From Pseudomonadota bacterium (lineage in GTDB: Bacteria; Desulfobacterota; Syntrophia; Syntrophales; UBA5619): 28,927 bases of DNA. A program made the position numbers and the translations under genes. Where the stretch lies: contig JAHIMW010000120.1 of the NCBI GenBank assembly GCA_018896355.1, forward strand, positions 1 to 28,927, in the 5' to 3' direction. Below the pieces are notes generated by a model that saw only the letters and a program-made list of their open reading frames with translations, was not told where the DNA came from and ran no database searches. Shown one piece after another: positions 7,376-14,578 of the stretch. Position 1 is the stretch's first letter. Each line of letters opens with the position of its first letter.

Positions 7376-8638
7376 TCATTGTTCGGTTGGTTTTGAAGCA
7401 GATGCCCATACCTGATGGTTGGCGATTCTGATAAAGCTTGGAATTCTTGGATCATTAAACCTATATACACCCTTTGTGATGCGTTTAAGGATCGTTGCAC
7501 CTTTCTCCGAAACAAGACGTTGAAAGTAGTTGTTTAATTCCGTCTGCTGAACTTTTCTTTGGGTAATCTTAGACACCGCATTACGGAGTTCTTTTGCCGT
7601 AAACTCCTCCTTCTCAATGGACGCTGCTCCACAAAGAATCTGTCGGTACATATCTGTGCCAGACGACCGTGTGGCGTCCGCATATGTCCTCCGAAGCGTT
7701 TCCTCAGCATCTTCTACTGCGCGCCGAACAGCAACCTGTAAGTTTGCATGGGTAATCTCCTGGCGACCTTCCGCGATAGCGTCTTCCGCACACTTAAGAG
7801 CCAGCAAGTGAGTAAAATGTGGATAACCCCAACTCATTCTGATAATGGCATCGACAACATCAGGCTGGAAAAGCAGCTTCAGCTTGTTCGCACCGCCCTC
7901 GATGATTAGACGAAGTTCATTATCGGACATCCTCTCCAGTTTTGTCTCCTTCAAGCACCGCTGGACAGATTGGTGAGCTTCCATCAAATCTTCTGCTGTT
8001 TGGGCAATGCCAACCATTAGCACTTTAAGTTTACAGTCTCCATCGCTAAGCAGTTTAATAAACTCAGATAATCTTCTTTTATCCCCTGCCGTGCGGATTG
8101 CGTCTGACTCATCAATGACAATAAGGCCCTCCAGGTCCTTCAGGGCCTCGGCAGCATACGAGGGAGAAAGCCTATGTCCCGGACTACGTAATCTAAAAGT
8201 ATTCTCGTTATAAGAGGTGATACTGCCTGTGGCTATTACTGGGATCTGCACACCAGCACTTCCTCCTTCTTTGTGGGACTTAGTCTCACTCGCTACCCGG
8301 AGATCGATTCCAACTTCCTTTAAGGGTTCAGCAAGTATCGTTTCGAACGAGTCTTGAGAGTCGCATCGCTTTGTATATAGTTTGCCTTTAATCAAGTTCT
8401 TCAGAAGAAGATGAGCTGTTACGTTTGCCAAAGAGCTTTTTCCTACACCCCTATCGCCATAGAGCAAGGCATGCTGACCGGGGGTGTTGATCTGCTCTAT
8501 TAGCCTCTTCACCAAGGCTTCTCTTCCGAAGAAAAGTTTAATCGAGTGGATGGGTTGGTGTGGTGTGTAGATACTGCGGACCCCAGACTTTCGAATCTTT
8601 TGTTCACGTTCAAGACCAAAGAAATCTTCTTCATTCAT
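7376..8638 (-). CDS. AAA ATPase with C-terminal winged-helix-like region
   Basis: P-loop ATPase of 420 residues. Walker A is GDRGVGKSS (61-69) and Walker B is GLIVIDESD (171-179). An arginine-rich, helical lid segment follows (about 230-330). The last ~90 residues (DMYRQILCGAASIEKEEFTA ... FQRLVSEKGATILKRIT) look like a winged helix, giving a layout like Orc1/Cdc6 or STAND-type regulators. A GGAG seven nt before the ATG supports the start. Genes of this kind are common in mobile elements and defence clusters, but no effector partner is identifiable apart from the nearby zinc-ribbon gene in the same direction. The 214 bp between them hold no clear gene; a 23-codon frame (MYGVDRQFTAL...) ends at the ATPase start. 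The exact role is unknown. Confidence 0.75.
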   Translation of the reverse strand: MNEEDFFGLEREQKIRKSGVRSIYTPHQPIHSIKLFFGREALVKRLIEQINTPGQHALLYGDRGVGKSSLANVTAHLLLKNLIKGKLYTKRCDSQDSFETILAEPLKEVGIDLRVASETKSHKEGGSAGVQIPVIATGSITSYNENTFRLRSPGHRLSPSYAAEALKDLEGLIVIDESDAIRTAGDKRRLSEFIKLLSDGDCKLKVLMVGIAQTAEDLMEAHQSVQRCLKETKLERMSDNELRLIIEGGANKLKLLFQPDVVDAIIRMSWGYPHFTHLLALKCAEDAIAEGRQEITHANLQVAVRRAVEDAEETLRRTYADATRSSGTDMYRQILCGAASIEKEEFTAKELRNAVSKITQRKVQQTELNNYFQRLVSEKGATILKRITKGVYRFNDPRIPSFIRIANHQVWASASKPTEQ

Positions 8639-8852
8639 ATAGCAACTCCAACCTTTAAGTGAATGTCCCCGCTTAAAGCGGTAAATTGCCGGTCCACTCC
8701 GTACATATCATTAACGGGGATCTGGTTTCCGGCGTATGCTATTGCCGCTTATAGCATCACAAAAAGAAAAATCAGTATCGATATCAGTTCCTTCTTCAGC
8801 CTCCTCCAGTTAGTAAGATATTCTTGTCCTGGTGTAGCGAAGGGCTTGTAAG

Positions 8853-9080
8853 TCACTTCCAATATCGAATACCCGCAGCTCCGCCTTGGCATTCAGGACA
8901 CTTTCTGCCCGCTATGTCACTACCATTTGCCCCATACACATATCCGCATAGTGCGCACTCGATCTTGTATGCATACTGAAGATGGTCGGTGCCAAGAACG
9001 CCAAGGGTTCCGCAGCAACGCTGCCCGTTTGGGTTCAAGTAGTCATTCTGTGTGGTGTCCCCGTCGCCGCTTCGCCACAT
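8853..9080 (-). CDS. Small zinc-ribbon protein
   Basis: 75 residues with a four-cysteine knuckle pair: CALC (42-45) and CPEC (61-64), in the context YGANGSDIAGRKCPECQGG. The preceding NPNGQ...GTDH.QY segment and the YGANGSDI...CP.CQGG block recur in small uncharacterised bacterial proteins as I remember them, which is why this is taken as a real gene rather than a chance frame. It probably binds one zinc ion; function unknown. It lies upstream of the ATPase gene in the same direction, so the two may be co-transcribed. A G-rich stretch (GGGGG) about five nt before the ATG could be the ribosome-binding site. Confidence 0.65.
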   Translation of the reverse strand: MWRSGDGDTTQNDYLNPNGQRCCGTLGVLGTDHLQYAYKIECALCGYVYGANGSDIAGRKCPECQGGAAGIRYWK

Positions 9081-9416
9081 ATTGCCCCCAGATCCTCTTT
9101 ACAAGAAGACTCTAACCATCCCCTTCTTAATGAATCGCCATAAACACAAAACCCCGCACTCTTTTCGAGAAACGGGGTCTGTGATCAATCCCACCATACG
9201 TCACCTCGCTGGGTTAAATGGTGCTTTGAAGGACATGGGCTATCAAGAACTTGTAGATATATGCCCTTATTCCCTCATGATGTCAATACGGTTATCTGAA
9301 AATATTGGAATAATCTTGCCATCGGCATCAGATGTTGTTATATACGACCATCATATTTCCCTACTCCTTCATAAAGCTCATTTTATTCCGCCAGGTCCTG
9401 ATGGAGCAGATCCACT
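9081..9416. other. Non-coding upstream region of the cas9-like gene
   Basis: An open frame crosses this region but has no recognisable features and runs into the cas9-like gene out of frame. A hairpin is visible at about 9145-9183: CACA-aa-ACCCCG on the left and CGGGGT-c-TGTG on the right, around a 16-nt loop. It lacks a T-run. The divergent zinc-ribbon and cas9-like genes suggest that promoters lie here, but no clear -35/-10 pair was identified. Confidence 0.4.
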
Positions 9417-12260
9417 ATGTTTACCCTTGGTGTTGATTACGGTGCTTCAAGCGTAGGGCTTGCCTTGGTCCGCACCGACGAGAAGGGCCTCAACATCCCT
9501 CTTTTTGCCGGGACGATCCGATTGGACGCCCGCTGGCTGAAAGAGAAGGTTGAAACACGCGCCGGTATCCGGCGATTGAGAAGAACCAAGAAGACCAAGA
9601 GACACCGGCTGCGCCAGCTTGAGCAATCCCTCGCCCAAATAGGTCTCGGCGCAGAACAAATCCAATCCATTGTCCGTTTCAGCAACCGCAGAGGCTATAA
9701 ATCCCTCTTTGATGATGGCATCACCGATGATGACCATGATGAGGCTGAGCTGACCTACAGGTTCACCAGGGAAGAATTCTTCAAGGCTCTCAGCATCGAA
9801 CTCCAATCACTTATTCCCGACCTTGTTCAGCGGCAAAAGGCTTTGTCCGCCTGTGAAATGATCCTGAACAGGCAAGGACTCCCTTCCCGCGAGATCCGGC
9901 AGATCAAGATCGACAACCGTGGGGCAAGCCGCTGTGCATGGGAGGGGTGCAGCCGGGTGACACCCCGGTCCGATAATGCCTTGAGGGAAGTGCTCTCTCA
10001 GCAGCTCTACACCGTCTTTCAGTCCGCGCTGAAGGGTAATCCTGTCTTATGCCAGAAGGTCGAAACGGCCACCCATGAGTTGCATGAACTTGCCAAAAGG
10101 CTCCGCAATGCCTCGGGTGAGGCTGCGTCCAGCGAAAAGAAGATCCTCCGGAAGAAGGCGAGGACCATTCTCCGGGCTTTGAAAGAATTGCTCTACACAC
10201 CTGCGGACGGTGTCGGAGACGCTGATAAGGCTTGGAAATACATCGAAACGGGCATCATGAATATCATGGAGAGCCGACTCGGCAGAAACCGCTACTGCCG
10301 TGAACACAGCAGAGAATATATTCAGACGATTTGCTCGGGGAAACCGATCCCCTTCAAGCAGACCATATCCGACTCGGACATCATTTCCAGACGCGAACAG
10401 ATCGCCTACGCAAAGTTGTGGCGCTACATCGAGGCCCGCATCCTGCCGCTTGCCCCAGCAGAGGGGATTGACCGGATCGTTGTTGAGAGAACCGCTTTCG
10501 ACCTCCTGGCGGGAAGCTGGAAGACCATTCAGGGCACCACCGATCAGTTCAAGGAAGAGATGTATCAGCATGGCCCCATGTACGGCTTTGAGAGCATACC
10601 AGACATGCTGAAAGAGGAATTTGGGGGGCTTTGCGCATACTGCGGTCAATCCTCCAACACCCTCATCGATGTGGACCATATCCTGCCGCACGCGGATTTC
10701 CTTTTTGACAGTTACCTGAACATCCTCCCGGCCTGCCCGAAATGCAATTCCGATCTCAAAGGAGATCGGTCTATTTCGGATGCCTCGTTGGTCATCCATC
10801 CCGATGCTTACAAGGCTTATAGCGATTATCTGAAAAAGAAGTTCAGCAAACGCCCCATGCACTACTTCCATTCCATCAAGAAGGGTGTCCTGAACCTGAT
10901 GCAGGACGTAAACCGCCTGTGGGAGGCGGAAAAATACCTCTCCCTGATTGCCAGACAGTTTGCCCAGATCGTTCAATCCCAGCGAGGCCCCCGACCCTTC
11001 GCGCGTTATCTCTCCACAAAGCTGGCAGTCAAGCAGGGTGAGGTTCCGGAAATCAGGTTCCGCAATGGTCGTCACACAGCCCTTTACCGCCGTGTTGCCT
11101 ATCCGGATTTTCAAAAGCAGGCAGAGAAGAAAGAGGGGAACGTCCTCAATCACGCCCTCGATGCCATCCTGCTGGCTTCGGAACTCCCGGATTTATACCC
11201 TGTAGAGTCCCTAAATCTTCCTCTGTGGCAGTTAAAGAATTGGGTCACGAAGGTGAGGTCAAGAGCCCCAAAATCAGGGGATACGGGCATCCCAGTATGT
11301 CCGGGTGGGCTGCAATATGTCGATGGCTTTGAGACGCTTCATCCTGGTGGGTATGTGGAAGTGGAATTGCGGTCCATGCGTTGGAACCAGAAGGACAGCA
11401 TGACCCACAAACAGGACCCCTATGGGTTTTCTGAAAAAACAGAGTTGCCCACCAAGAGGGGTTCCGCATTCGATCTTTACACGGAATTGAAGAAGGAAAA
11501 GAACTCATCGAAGGTGAAAAGCAGGATCGCACTGATCCATCACCCGGCATTGAGGAAAATCTTGTCGGAGAGCCTGCAATCCGATACGCCGGGACCATCA
11601 GCGGCGGAAGCGCTGAAGGCATGGCTTCGCATCTCGGTAAGAAACAGCTTGGCCTATTCCCCCTTTTCCAACCATTCCGGTGATCAGGCCAGAAAGTCCG
11701 AACTGGAGAGATTTGCTGTACAGGAGGATTGTCCGATCCCGACGGTCATCGGGATCAAGATGTTCAACATAGGTGTCCGCGGCACGATTGACCTGAAAAG
11801 ACTGGACAGACAGACGGGCGGCATAGGGCATCGCTATATGACCTATCCTTCGAACAAGGGGGTCATTGTGGCCTATCCCAAACGGGGAGACGGGAAACCG
11901 GATCTGAACAGACCTTGCTGTATCTACCATAAGCAGGATTTATCTATTGCACCTGAAAAAATGAGCATCTTCAGACCGCCGCCGCCGATGCTGTCCGATG
12001 GGGTGATACTTGGGGGAAAGCCAGATGATAAAGAAGACAGGCGCAGGGCGCTTGAAAAATATCTCTCAGACTGTGGTTTTCACAGTTACATATGCTTGAC
12101 ACCAGGGTGCACCATCCGTTACAAGGATGGCAATGAGTGGTTTGTAAGGAATTTTGACTCCAGCGAGGGTTTCAAGAAGGGCAGACTAAAAGGAATAATC
12201 AGCACAAGGCGGACACCGTTCGTTGACAGTCTGACGCCGTTGAAAATCCTGTCCCAATAG
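9417..12260 (+). CDS. cas9: Compact Cas9-like RNA-guided nuclease
   Basis: 947-residue type II effector expected to cut DNA with a crRNA:tracrRNA guide. In order: RuvC-I LGVDYGASS with Asp7; arginine-rich bridge helix about 48-72 (RAGIRRLRRTKKTKRHRLRQ); RRGYKS at 91-96; a small recognition lobe about 100-345 with a CAWEGC cysteine pair (173, 178); RuvC-II RIVVERTAFD with Glu357; an HNH domain about 395-450 with DVDHILPH (His421), Asn435 and Asn444; RuvC-III NHALDA (His579, Asp582); then about 360 residues expected to hold the wedge and PAM-interacting parts. All nuclease residues are present. The HNH is bracketed by CAYC (406-409) and CPKC (440-443), a zinc-binding form more typical of IscB and small Cas9 than of SpCas9. 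GGAG lies 10 nt before the ATG. A candidate tracrRNA and array follow directly; no cas1, cas2, cas4 or csn2 is in the window. Subtype is uncertain (II-C or II-D-like). Confidence 0.9.
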   Translation: MFTLGVDYGASSVGLALVRTDEKGLNIPLFAGTIRLDARWLKEKVETRAGIRRLRRTKKTKRHRLRQLEQSLAQIGLGAEQIQSIVRFSNRRGYKSLFDDGITDDDHDEAELTYRFTREEFFKALSIELQSLIPDLVQRQKALSACEMILNRQGLPSREIRQIKIDNRGASRCAWEGCSRVTPRSDNALREVLSQQLYTVFQSALKGNPVLCQKVETATHELHELAKRLRNASGEAASSEKKILRKKARTILRALKELLYTPADGVGDADKAWKYIETGIMNIMESRLGRNRYCREHSREYIQTICSGKPIPFKQTISDSDIISRREQIAYAKLWRYIEARILPLAPAEGIDRIVVERTAFDLLAGSWKTIQGTTDQFKEEMYQHGPMYGFESIPDMLKEEFGGLCAYCGQSSNTLIDVDHILPHADFLFDSYLNILPACPKCNSDLKGDRSISDASLVIHPDAYKAYSDYLKKKFSKRPMHYFHSIKKGVLNLMQDVNRLWEAEKYLSLIARQFAQIVQSQRGPRPFARYLSTKLAVKQGEVPEIRFRNGRHTALYRRVAYPDFQKQAEKKEGNVLNHALDAILLASELPDLYPVESLNLPLWQLKNWVTKVRSRAPKSGDTGIPVCPGGLQYVDGFETLHPGGYVEVELRSMRWNQKDSMTHKQDPYGFSEKTELPTKRGSAFDLYTELKKEKNSSKVKSRIALIHHPALRKILSESLQSDTPGPSAAEALKAWLRISVRNSLAYSPFSNHSGDQARKSELERFAVQEDCPIPTVIGIKMFNIGVRGTIDLKRLDRQTGGIGHRYMTYPSNKGVIVAYPKRGDGKPDLNRPCCIYHKQDLSIAPEKMSIFRPPPPMLSDGVILGGKPDDKEDRRRALEKYLSDCGFHSYICLTPGCTIRYKDGNEWFVRNFDSSEGFKKGRLKGIISTRRTPFVDSLTPLKILSQ

Positions 12261-12284
12261 GGATTGAAGGTAAAGCATCAAACG

Positions 12285-12300
12285 TTCTTTGACAATTCAG
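12285..12300 (+). repeat. 16-bp motif before the tracrRNA, inverted copy beyond the array
   Basis: TTCTTTGACAATTCAG, identical in inverted orientation at 12858-12873. The similarity continues outward with small gaps (AACGTT versus ATCGTTAT). It contains TTGACA, but neither copy has a well-spaced -10 box, so promoter activity is uncertain. In both copies a repeat-like sequence of the same polarity follows: the anti-repeat here, and the minus-strand CRISPR repeat at the other end. This suggests the tracrRNA arose by inverted duplication of the leader and first repeat. Confidence 0.75.
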
Positions 12301-12302
12301 AA

Positions 12303-12436
12303 GAAATAATCAGTTCCGGTTGAAAAGAGCATCCGTCCGAAAGGTGCACTCCGGGATAGGGCAGTCCCGGCACTTGCGTTTTCCCCGGCTTACGCTTCGG
12401 AAAAAAGCCCTTCGGCACGTCGAAAGACAGGATGTG
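12303..12436 (+). ncRNA. Candidate tracrRNA
   Basis: The anti-repeat pairs with the plus-strand CRISPR repeat in two 8-bp blocks. GGTTGAAA (12318-12325) pairs with repeat nucleotides 2-9 with one G-U. AATCAGTT (12308-12315) pairs with nucleotides 11-18. A 1x2 internal loop separates them, the usual bulged tracrRNA geometry. Downstream are possible scaffold stems: CCGGGA/TCCCGG (12351-12356 with 12365-12370), GGCTT/AAGCC (12387-12391 with 12405-12409), and a long-range CATCC/GGATG pairing (12330-12334 with 12430-12434) that extends through GTC/GAC with one bulge and would close the whole scaffold. A small GTC-GAAA-GAC hairpin competes with the last. Both ends are estimates; no T-run terminator was seen. 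Confidence 0.75.
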
Positions 12437-12466
12437 AGCCCAATTTAAATATTGTTACGGTTTGTT

Positions 12467-12850
12467 TGATTCACCAAACTGATTTCAAATAGTCATTGCG
12501 ACCCCTCCTATTTTTGATGTTTGACTGCTCTGTGATGGTTTCAATCAAACTGATTTCAGATGGTCGTTGCGACTCTCATAACGCCTCCATGTTATCTCTC
12601 GCTCGTGTTTCAATCAAACTGATTTCAGATTGTCATTGCGACGATGATAGGCAACAGGGTTTCTAAATCTTAACGAAGTTTCAATCAAACTGATTTCAGA
12701 TTGTCATTGCGACCTTCTTTAGTCATTTCCCTGCCCTCCAATTATAGTTTCAATCAAACTGATTTCAGATGGTCGTTGCGACAATCATCATCCTTTCATC
12801 CGTCATATCTTCACGTTTCAATCAAACTGATTTCAGATGGTCGTTGCGAC
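12467..12850 (+). CRISPR. CRISPR array, six 36-bp repeats and five spacers
   Basis: The repeat begins GTTTCAATCAAACTGATTTC and ends GTCGTTGCGAC. Units: 12467-12502 (degenerate in its first third), 12538-12573, 12607-12642, 12678-12713, 12747-12782, 12815-12850. Spacers are 35, 33, 35, 33 and 32 nt. Repeats 3 and 4 share the variant TTGTCATTGCGAC; repeats 2, 5 and 6 have TGGTCGTTGCGAC. Strand is given as plus because only that polarity pairs with the candidate tracrRNA. The degenerate repeat at the cas9-proximal end would instead place the leader at the right end. No cas1/cas2 is near, so spacer acquisition would need proteins from elsewhere. Confidence 0.97.
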
Positions 12851-12857
12851 TGTCTGT

Positions 12858-12873
12858 CTGAATTGTCAAAGAA
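12858..12873 (-). repeat. Inverted copy of the 16-bp leader-like motif
   Basis: Minus-strand TTCTTTGACAATTCAG seven bp beyond the last repeat, identical to 12285-12300. Its position next to the best-conserved end of the array makes this the likely leader side in terms of spacer insertion. It would point into the array antisense to the crRNAs predicted from tracrRNA pairing. Confidence 0.7.
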
Positions 12874-12989
12874 TAACGATGCTTTCTGCGGTCCTTTCCG
12901 CGAACATCCGGAGATAGGCGGATTTTTGAGGTTCAGAAGGGCGAGCGTGTATTGCTGCACACAACCAAATACCAATATCCATGAATTAT

Positions 12990-13293
12990 TCCACTTTCCG
13001 GCGGACGGCGGCTAGAATCATGGGCCGGGATACCGAAGCGGGTTGCTATGATGGTCAGCTGTCATAAAACGAGGTCGGTTTTTGACCGTTACAACATCGT
13101 CAGCGATACCGATTTGAGACTTGCATCTCAGAAGACAGAAACGTATTTACGGGCACAAAAAGGCACAGTTTCGGGCACAGTCAAAAATATCGAAAAGAAA
13201 AGAGGCCAGGCTGTCAATGCCAAACCTGTTGCTTTCCGTCTTTATTTCTGGTGCCCGGGGCGGAAAATACAAAGGTCCGCCTTCATGTTATAG
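12990..13293 (+). pseudogene. Tyrosine integrase, decayed C-terminal fragment
   Basis: Two pieces of a phage-type tyrosine recombinase in different frames. FRRTAARIM (from 12996) corresponds to the H.FRRTA.RN motif holding a catalytic arginine. AGIPKRVAMMVSCHKTRSVF then DRYNIVSDTDLRLAS (to 13293) holds the second conserved box and the catalytic tyrosine in DRYNIVS. About 5 nt appear lost between them, which shifts the frame; the usual GHKTRS is CHKTRS here. The N-terminal part is missing or unrecognisable. Its end overlaps the att-like repeat at 13249-13263, the classic position of an integrase beside its tRNA attachment site. Confidence 0.75.
13249..13263. repeat. att-like duplication of the tRNA-Leu 3' end
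   Basis: TGGTGCCCGGGGCGG is identical to the last 15 nt of the tRNA-Leu gene including its CCA (14471-14485), in the same orientation. Short similarity continues on both sides. With the adjacent integrase remnant this is best read as an attachment-site copy left by an element integrated at the tRNA. The two copies bracket 1.2 kb holding a small gene pair. Confidence 0.75.
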
Positions 13294-13660
13294 GCGCAGA
13301 TGGATAAAAAGATCATGGAAGACTACCGGGCGCGCTCCCAGGCGTGACAAAGAAGAACTCCCGCGGGGAAGGGCGACGGATGAAAAGGGAATCCTCGCCC
13401 CTTCCGCGGGAGGCTTTGGGGAAACAGGGGGCTCATAATCGACAACGAGGGGCCGGCGCCATCATATGAAACGACCGGGTAGCTTTCAGGCTGCCCGGTT
13501 AGATTTTACTACTTGACATGCGTGGTATGATTCAGACGAAGGAGGAGAATTCCTGAGCCACCTGGTAGAATTAAAGACGAAGGCCGGGCATGCCGATATA
13601 TCTTGACAAGGTGGTCGTTAATGTTTTACATATCATCAAACGACTTCTAATGGTGACGAA
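13294..13660. other. Non-coding stretch with two hairpins
   Basis: No convincing gene. A long imperfect hairpin spans 13358-13412 (CTCCCGCGG ... CCGCGGGAG with further pairing inside). A second hairpin at 13474-13499 (ACCGGGTAGC/GCTGCCCGGT, loop TTTCAG) is followed by TAGATTTT and could act as an intrinsic terminator on the plus strand. The remainder is upstream of the small gene at 13661. Confidence 0.5.
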
Positions 13661-13879
13661 ATGAACAAATCATTCTTTTTATTTGCACGTCCGAGTTTTA
13701 TCGGTGGCGCTGCGCGTCTCTTTGATTTTGCCGGTACCTTGAACGCCTATAATATATCCGCAACCGGGGATTTGGCCGATACCCGCGCCTTCCAGGAAGA
13801 CTGGAAAGCCATCGGTGACGATATGAGAGCCGTTCTTGCGGCCTACAAAAAAGAACAAGAATGCAGAGTAAATGTCTAG
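13661..13879 (+). CDS. Small uncharacterised protein upstream of a DUF2335 gene
   Basis: 72 residues: FLFARPSFIGGAARLFDFAG, TLNAYNISATGDLADTRAFQ, then DWKAIGDDMRAVLAAYKKE. The pattern FARPSF..G.AR..D..GTL..YN......AD..A...DW.A.G.D occurs in short bacterial proteins of unknown role, so the frame is taken as real. No transmembrane segment or catalytic motif is seen. It overlaps the next gene by eight bases, so the two are probably translationally coupled. It sits between the two att-like repeats and is likely cargo of a mobile element. Confidence 0.65.
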   Translation: MNKSFFLFARPSFIGGAARLFDFAGTLNAYNISATGDLADTRAFQEDWKAIGDDMRAVLAAYKKEQECRVNV

Positions 13880-14303
13880 GGGCGGAAAAAGAGGTAATCA
13901 ACGCTCGGTAACGGCCAGAAATACACAGAGTATCGCCGTTTCAAAAGTAGAAGCATCCTCTTTTCAAGGCCCCCTCCCGCCTCCCCAAATCCTAAGCCAA
14001 TACGAGTTAACAGTTCCCGGATCAGCCGAGAGAATTATTTCCCTATGGGAATCTCAGGTGCGGCATCGTCAGGAATTGGAAAAGAAAGCTATCGGATCTG
14101 ATATAAGACAAAGTTATTTTGGGTCAATTCTTGGCTTTATCATAGCAATGTCCGCCATAGGGGCTGGTACATTCTTGGCTTATACCGGACATCCAACAGA
14201 GGGAATTTCGGCTATTATTACTGCACTCGTGGGCCTCATCGGCGTGTTCGGATGGGGCAGCTATCAGAGAAGAAAAGAAAGAAACGCTCGGATTAATCAA
14301 TAA
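13872..14303 (+). CDS. DUF2335-type small membrane protein
   Basis: 143 residues. The N-terminal ~50 residues are polar. A conserved segment PGSAERIISLWESQVRHRQE then LEKKAIGSDIRQ (about 55-85) precedes two hydrophobic spans: GSILGFIIAMSAIGAGTFLA (about 89-108) and ISAIITALVGLIGVFGW (about 117-133). The tail RRKERNARINQ is positively charged. This arrangement matches DUF2335 (predicted membrane protein); the function is not known. Such genes are frequently patchy and found in mobile regions. The start overlaps the preceding small gene. Confidence 0.75.
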   Translation: MSRGGKRGNQRSVTARNTQSIAVSKVEASSFQGPLPPPQILSQYELTVPGSAERIISLWESQVRHRQELEKKAIGSDIRQSYFGSILGFIIAMSAIGAGTFLAYTGHPTEGISAIITALVGLIGVFGWGSYQRRKERNARINQ

Positions 14304-14470
14304 AATAGTCCCGCCATAGAACGCCCCCTCCCCGCTTCGTTAGTTTTTTATTACCAAGCGTGAAAGCATCCGCCTTTTTTTATGTTCCCCCTGCTTACGT
14401 TGTGCTTACAGCGACTTTTATTTCAGTATTTTTGAGAGTCAATCAGATTCGCTTAACATATTGTTTTGTT

Positions 14471-14558
14471 TGGTGCCCGGGGCGGGAATCGAACCCGCAC
14501 AGCCTCAAGGACCGAGGGATTTTAAGTCCCTTGCGTCTACCAGTTCCGCCACCCAGGC
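14471..14558 (-). tRNA. tRNA-Leu (anticodon UAA)
   Basis: 88 nt including an encoded CCA. The acceptor stem GCCTGGG pairs with CCCGGGC (one G-U). The anticodon loop is CTTAAAA, giving UAA, on a GGGA/TCCC stem. A long class-II variable arm follows (CTCGGTCCTTGAG). The T-loop is GTTCGATTC in a GCGGG/CCCGC stem. Its 3' end serves as an apparent integration site (see 13249-13263). A canonical promoter lies just upstream. Confidence 0.97.
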
Positions 14559-14578
14559 CGGCATCATTGTGCGGGAAA

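Noticed and set aside
9052..9456. 134-codon frame ahead of cas9
   Set aside because: No conserved motif, no clear ribosome-binding site, and it overlaps the cas9 start out of frame; treated as non-coding.
12285..12317. A sigma-70 promoter for the tracrRNA based on TTGACA at 12289
   Set aside because: No acceptable -10 hexamer lies 16-18 bp downstream, in this copy or in the inverted copy beyond the array; the motif is reported only as a conserved repeat.
12467..12850. Assigning the array to a type I or III system because the reversed repeat ends in ATTGAAAC
   Set aside because: That ending is also compatible with type II-B-like repeats, and the 16-bp anti-repeat next to a cas9-like gene ties the array to it.
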